Below are positions 62,613 to 64,000 of a DNA stretch of 64,000 nt, piece after piece. The DNA is taken from positions 310,001-374,000 of the forward strand of contig NZ_JADPVI010000001.1 in NCBI RefSeq assembly GCF_015679325.1, read 5' to 3'. The number at the start of each line of letters is the position of its first letter. Positions within the stretch are counted from its first letter, which is position 1. The stretch comes from Kaistella gelatinilytica. Lineage in GTDB: Bacteria; Bacteroidota; Bacteroidia; Flavobacteriales; Weeksellaceae. Position numbers and translations under genes: made by a program. The notes under the pieces are model-generated. The model was given only the letters and a program-made list of their open reading frames with translations, did not search any database and was not told where the DNA came from.

Positions 62613-62905
62613 TTTGTTGAAAGAAAATTTAATATTATAATTTAAATTTAAGCTCGTCTCAAGTGGTTGAAAGTAACTTCGAGTCTGGTTAAGTGAACGA
62701 ATACTATTTCAGAGAAATATAAGTTGGCAGGGAATTAGATCAAATGAAATGTGGAAAGTTATCGATAATGCGAATTATTATGCAGATAATTTTAAAATAT
62801 CTTTTAATAATTCAAATAGAGTGTTGATGATGCCGATAATTTAGAGTTCTTTCCTCATAAACAACAACTTAATATTTCTTGAATTTTCCTTCAAATATAA
62901 AATTG

Positions 62906-62936
62906 AGACTGTGATTTTTCACAGTCTTTTTTTTTT
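62906..62936 (+). terminator. Terminator-like hairpin
   Basis: AGACTGTGA pairs with TCACAGTCT around TTTT, followed by a long T run. It has no adjacent upstream gene within 350 bp. Confidence 0.7.
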
Positions 62937-62985
62937 AATATTAAAAGTGGGTGTTTTAATGGTAAAGTTGGTGGAAAAGAGTGTT

Positions 62986-62993
62986 TAAATTTG
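62986..62993 (+). promoter_or_regulatory. Promoter of gene 63018
   Basis: TAAATTTG at 62986-62993 fits TAnnTTTG, 24 nt before the ATG. The nearest TTG box (62968-62970) leaves only a 15-nt spacer. Confidence 0.5.
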
Positions 62994-63017
62994 TACAATA
63001 ACTAAACCTAATACATC

Positions 63018-63899
63018 ATGAAAAAACTTTACTTTATTGCAATCAGCTTAATTGCATCAAATTGTCTTGTACAAGCACAAATTTTCCAAAACACAACCGC
63101 TACAGCGGCAGTAGATGCAACAACTCGAATTTCCGGATGCGGATTTGGAACGCAGCCTGGTGTGAATATGTCAGATATCACGATCCCACTTGCTGGAACG
63201 ATCGCTGATGCCACAAAAATTACAATTAACGTAGCCATTTCAGCAGCATGGCTTGGTGATGTTGCGGTGGATATAGTAAATCCGCAGGGACAAGCTATAA
63301 CACTAATCAGACGAATTGGTGCAAATATTAATAGCAGTTGTGGGGATTCATCGTCATTTATTGCTGCGAATATCTTAAGTTTTAATTCTGCCAATACGGG
63401 TCTTATCGATGCGGCTTCCATCGCACTAGGTGTTCCTGTTCCTTCTGGAAATTATGCACCAACACTAAGTGCTGCACCATATCCAACTCATAATCCGGGG
63501 AGCATGACTCCATTTTTAACGGGTAAAACGTTGAATGGAACTTGGAGAGTGGTTGTGTATGATTATGGTCAGGGTGATGCATCAAGCGTTGCCTCCTGGC
63601 AAATTGTTGTTGCACCTGGAGCTTTATTAAAATCAAATGAAGGTGGGGTTTTCAGCAATGACATTTCTTTACAACAAAATCCGGTAAAAGATTTTCTTAA
63701 ATTAAATGTGCAGAAAGATTTCAAAAATTTAGTTTTCGAGATCTATGATGCTAGTGGAAAAGTGGTAAAGCAAGAAAGTATGTTGAACAGCGCAAAAGAT
63801 TTTAATATTGATGTCAGAACATTATCTCCGGGAATGTATCTTTTAATTCCTGTTAAAGATGGTGAGCGTAAACAAACGATCAAGTTTATTAAACAATAG
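63018..63899 (+). CDS. Secreted P-domain protein with T9SS C-terminal domain
   Basis: 293 residues. The signal peptide ends at CLVQAQ. Residues about 40-205 match a proprotein-convertase P-domain (ATKITINVAISAAWLGDVAVDIVNPQG, FLTGKTLNGTWRVVVYDYGQGD, VASWQIVVAP). The T9SS type A domain runs from LQQNPVKDFLKLNVQ to KQTIKFIKQ. No protease domain is present, so it is an isolated P-domain carrier. Function is unknown; adhesion or protein binding is possible. Confidence 0.88.
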   Translation: MKKLYFIAISLIASNCLVQAQIFQNTTATAAVDATTRISGCGFGTQPGVNMSDITIPLAGTIADATKITINVAISAAWLGDVAVDIVNPQGQAITLIRRIGANINSSCGDSSSFIAANILSFNSANTGLIDAASIALGVPVPSGNYAPTLSAAPYPTHNPGSMTPFLTGKTLNGTWRVVVYDYGQGDASSVASWQIVVAPGALLKSNEGGVFSNDISLQQNPVKDFLKLNVQKDFKNLVFEIYDASGKVVKQESMLNSAKDFNIDVRTLSPGMYLLIPVKDGERKQTIKFIKQ

Positions 63900-63919
63900 C
63901 TCAAAATTATTTTAAAGTG

Positions 63920-63947
63920 AAAGCATCTGTATTACAGATGCTTTTAT
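63920..63947 (+). terminator. Terminator of gene 63018
   Basis: AAAGCATCTGT pairs with ACAGATGCTTT around ATT, with a short T tract. Confidence 0.7.
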
Positions 63948-64000
63948 TACGGATCGCAATTTTTCAAAGATTACAAAGGGAAATTATAATTATTTTATTT

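Larger units (their letters stand above)
62550..63017 (+). other. Intergenic region, 468 bp
   Basis: It contains a terminator at 62567, a second terminator-like hairpin at 62906 and a promoter at 62986. Between them I see only AT-rich DNA with a 30-codon open stretch (from about 62749) having no recognisable product. Confidence 0.5.

Noticed and set aside
62749..62841. Small open frame beginning MWKVIDNANYY
   Set aside because: About 30 codons, no promoter or recognisable family; it could be a remnant, but this cannot be supported.
63029..63421. Minus-strand frame of 130 codons
   Set aside because: It is antisense to the P-domain gene, and its composition mirrors that gene.

Overview
The window looks like a chromosomal segment of a Flavobacteriales bacterium of the Weeksellaceae (Chryseobacterium/Kaistella type). 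This is inferred from the sequence. The DNA is AT-rich, and gene starts lack strong Shine-Dalgarno sites. Many genes are preceded by the Bacteroidota -7 promoter element TAnnTTTG. Four secreted proteins end in type IX secretion (T9SS) sorting domains, gldF/gldG are present, and the F-type ATP synthase operon has an AtpB with a signal peptide and no atpD/atpC. No species call is possible from sequence reading alone.

Layout. 1-4.2 kb: the 3' part of a DprE1-like oxidase, a DprE2-like SDR and a HAD phosphatase, then a cysteine desulfurase and thioredoxin. 4.35-5.4 kb: a mosaic built from tRNA-Asp, with two intact genes, two chimeric copies sharing the 5' half, three 3' fragments with repeated terminators, and a small GIY-YIG nuclease gene between the fragments. 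5.6-13.3 kb: glgC, a membrane-anchored SRPBCC protein, the 2-oxoglutarate dehydrogenase operon (E1, a secreted unknown, E2), and apaG. 13.3-21.2 kb: mostly minus-strand genes for an exonuclease, two paralogous alpha/beta hydrolases, a glycosyltransferase, a lipid A-type acyltransferase, an aldehyde dehydrogenase and a GMC oxidoreductase, with one plus-strand thioredoxin-fold lipoprotein among them. 21.4-30.3 kb: purine biosynthesis (purB, purL, purC, purF) interrupted by a SatD-like/DUF3307 pair. 30.4-44.8 kb: a beta-barrel protein, aroB, proline dehydrogenase, priA (no normal start codon visible), a PBP4-type carboxypeptidase, an M1 peptidase with T9SS tail, kbl, a DUF4268 protein, gldG/gldF and a HemJ-like protein. 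44.9-51.3 kb: a T9SS metzincin protease, a SAM hydrolase-family protein, PhoH, and three small beta-barrel proteins. 51.3-59.4 kb: ffh, a REP-associated tyrosine transposase (RAYT) framed by a perfect 29-bp inverted repeat, and the atp operon. 59.7-63.9 kb: three secreted proteins of T9SS or fibre-like character.

The most interesting points are: (1) the tRNA-Asp/GIY-YIG mosaic, whose chimeric copies all diverge right after the anticodon; (2) three genes with TAnnTTTG exactly 4 nt before ATG, predicting leaderless mRNAs; (3) terminator-like hairpins inside the atp operon exactly where subunit stoichiometry drops (after c and after alpha); (4) the RAYT/REP unit; (5) priA without an ATG/GTG/TTG start; and (6) a DprE1/DprE2/HAD cluster outside Actinobacteria. 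No CRISPR array, prophage or rRNA was seen.
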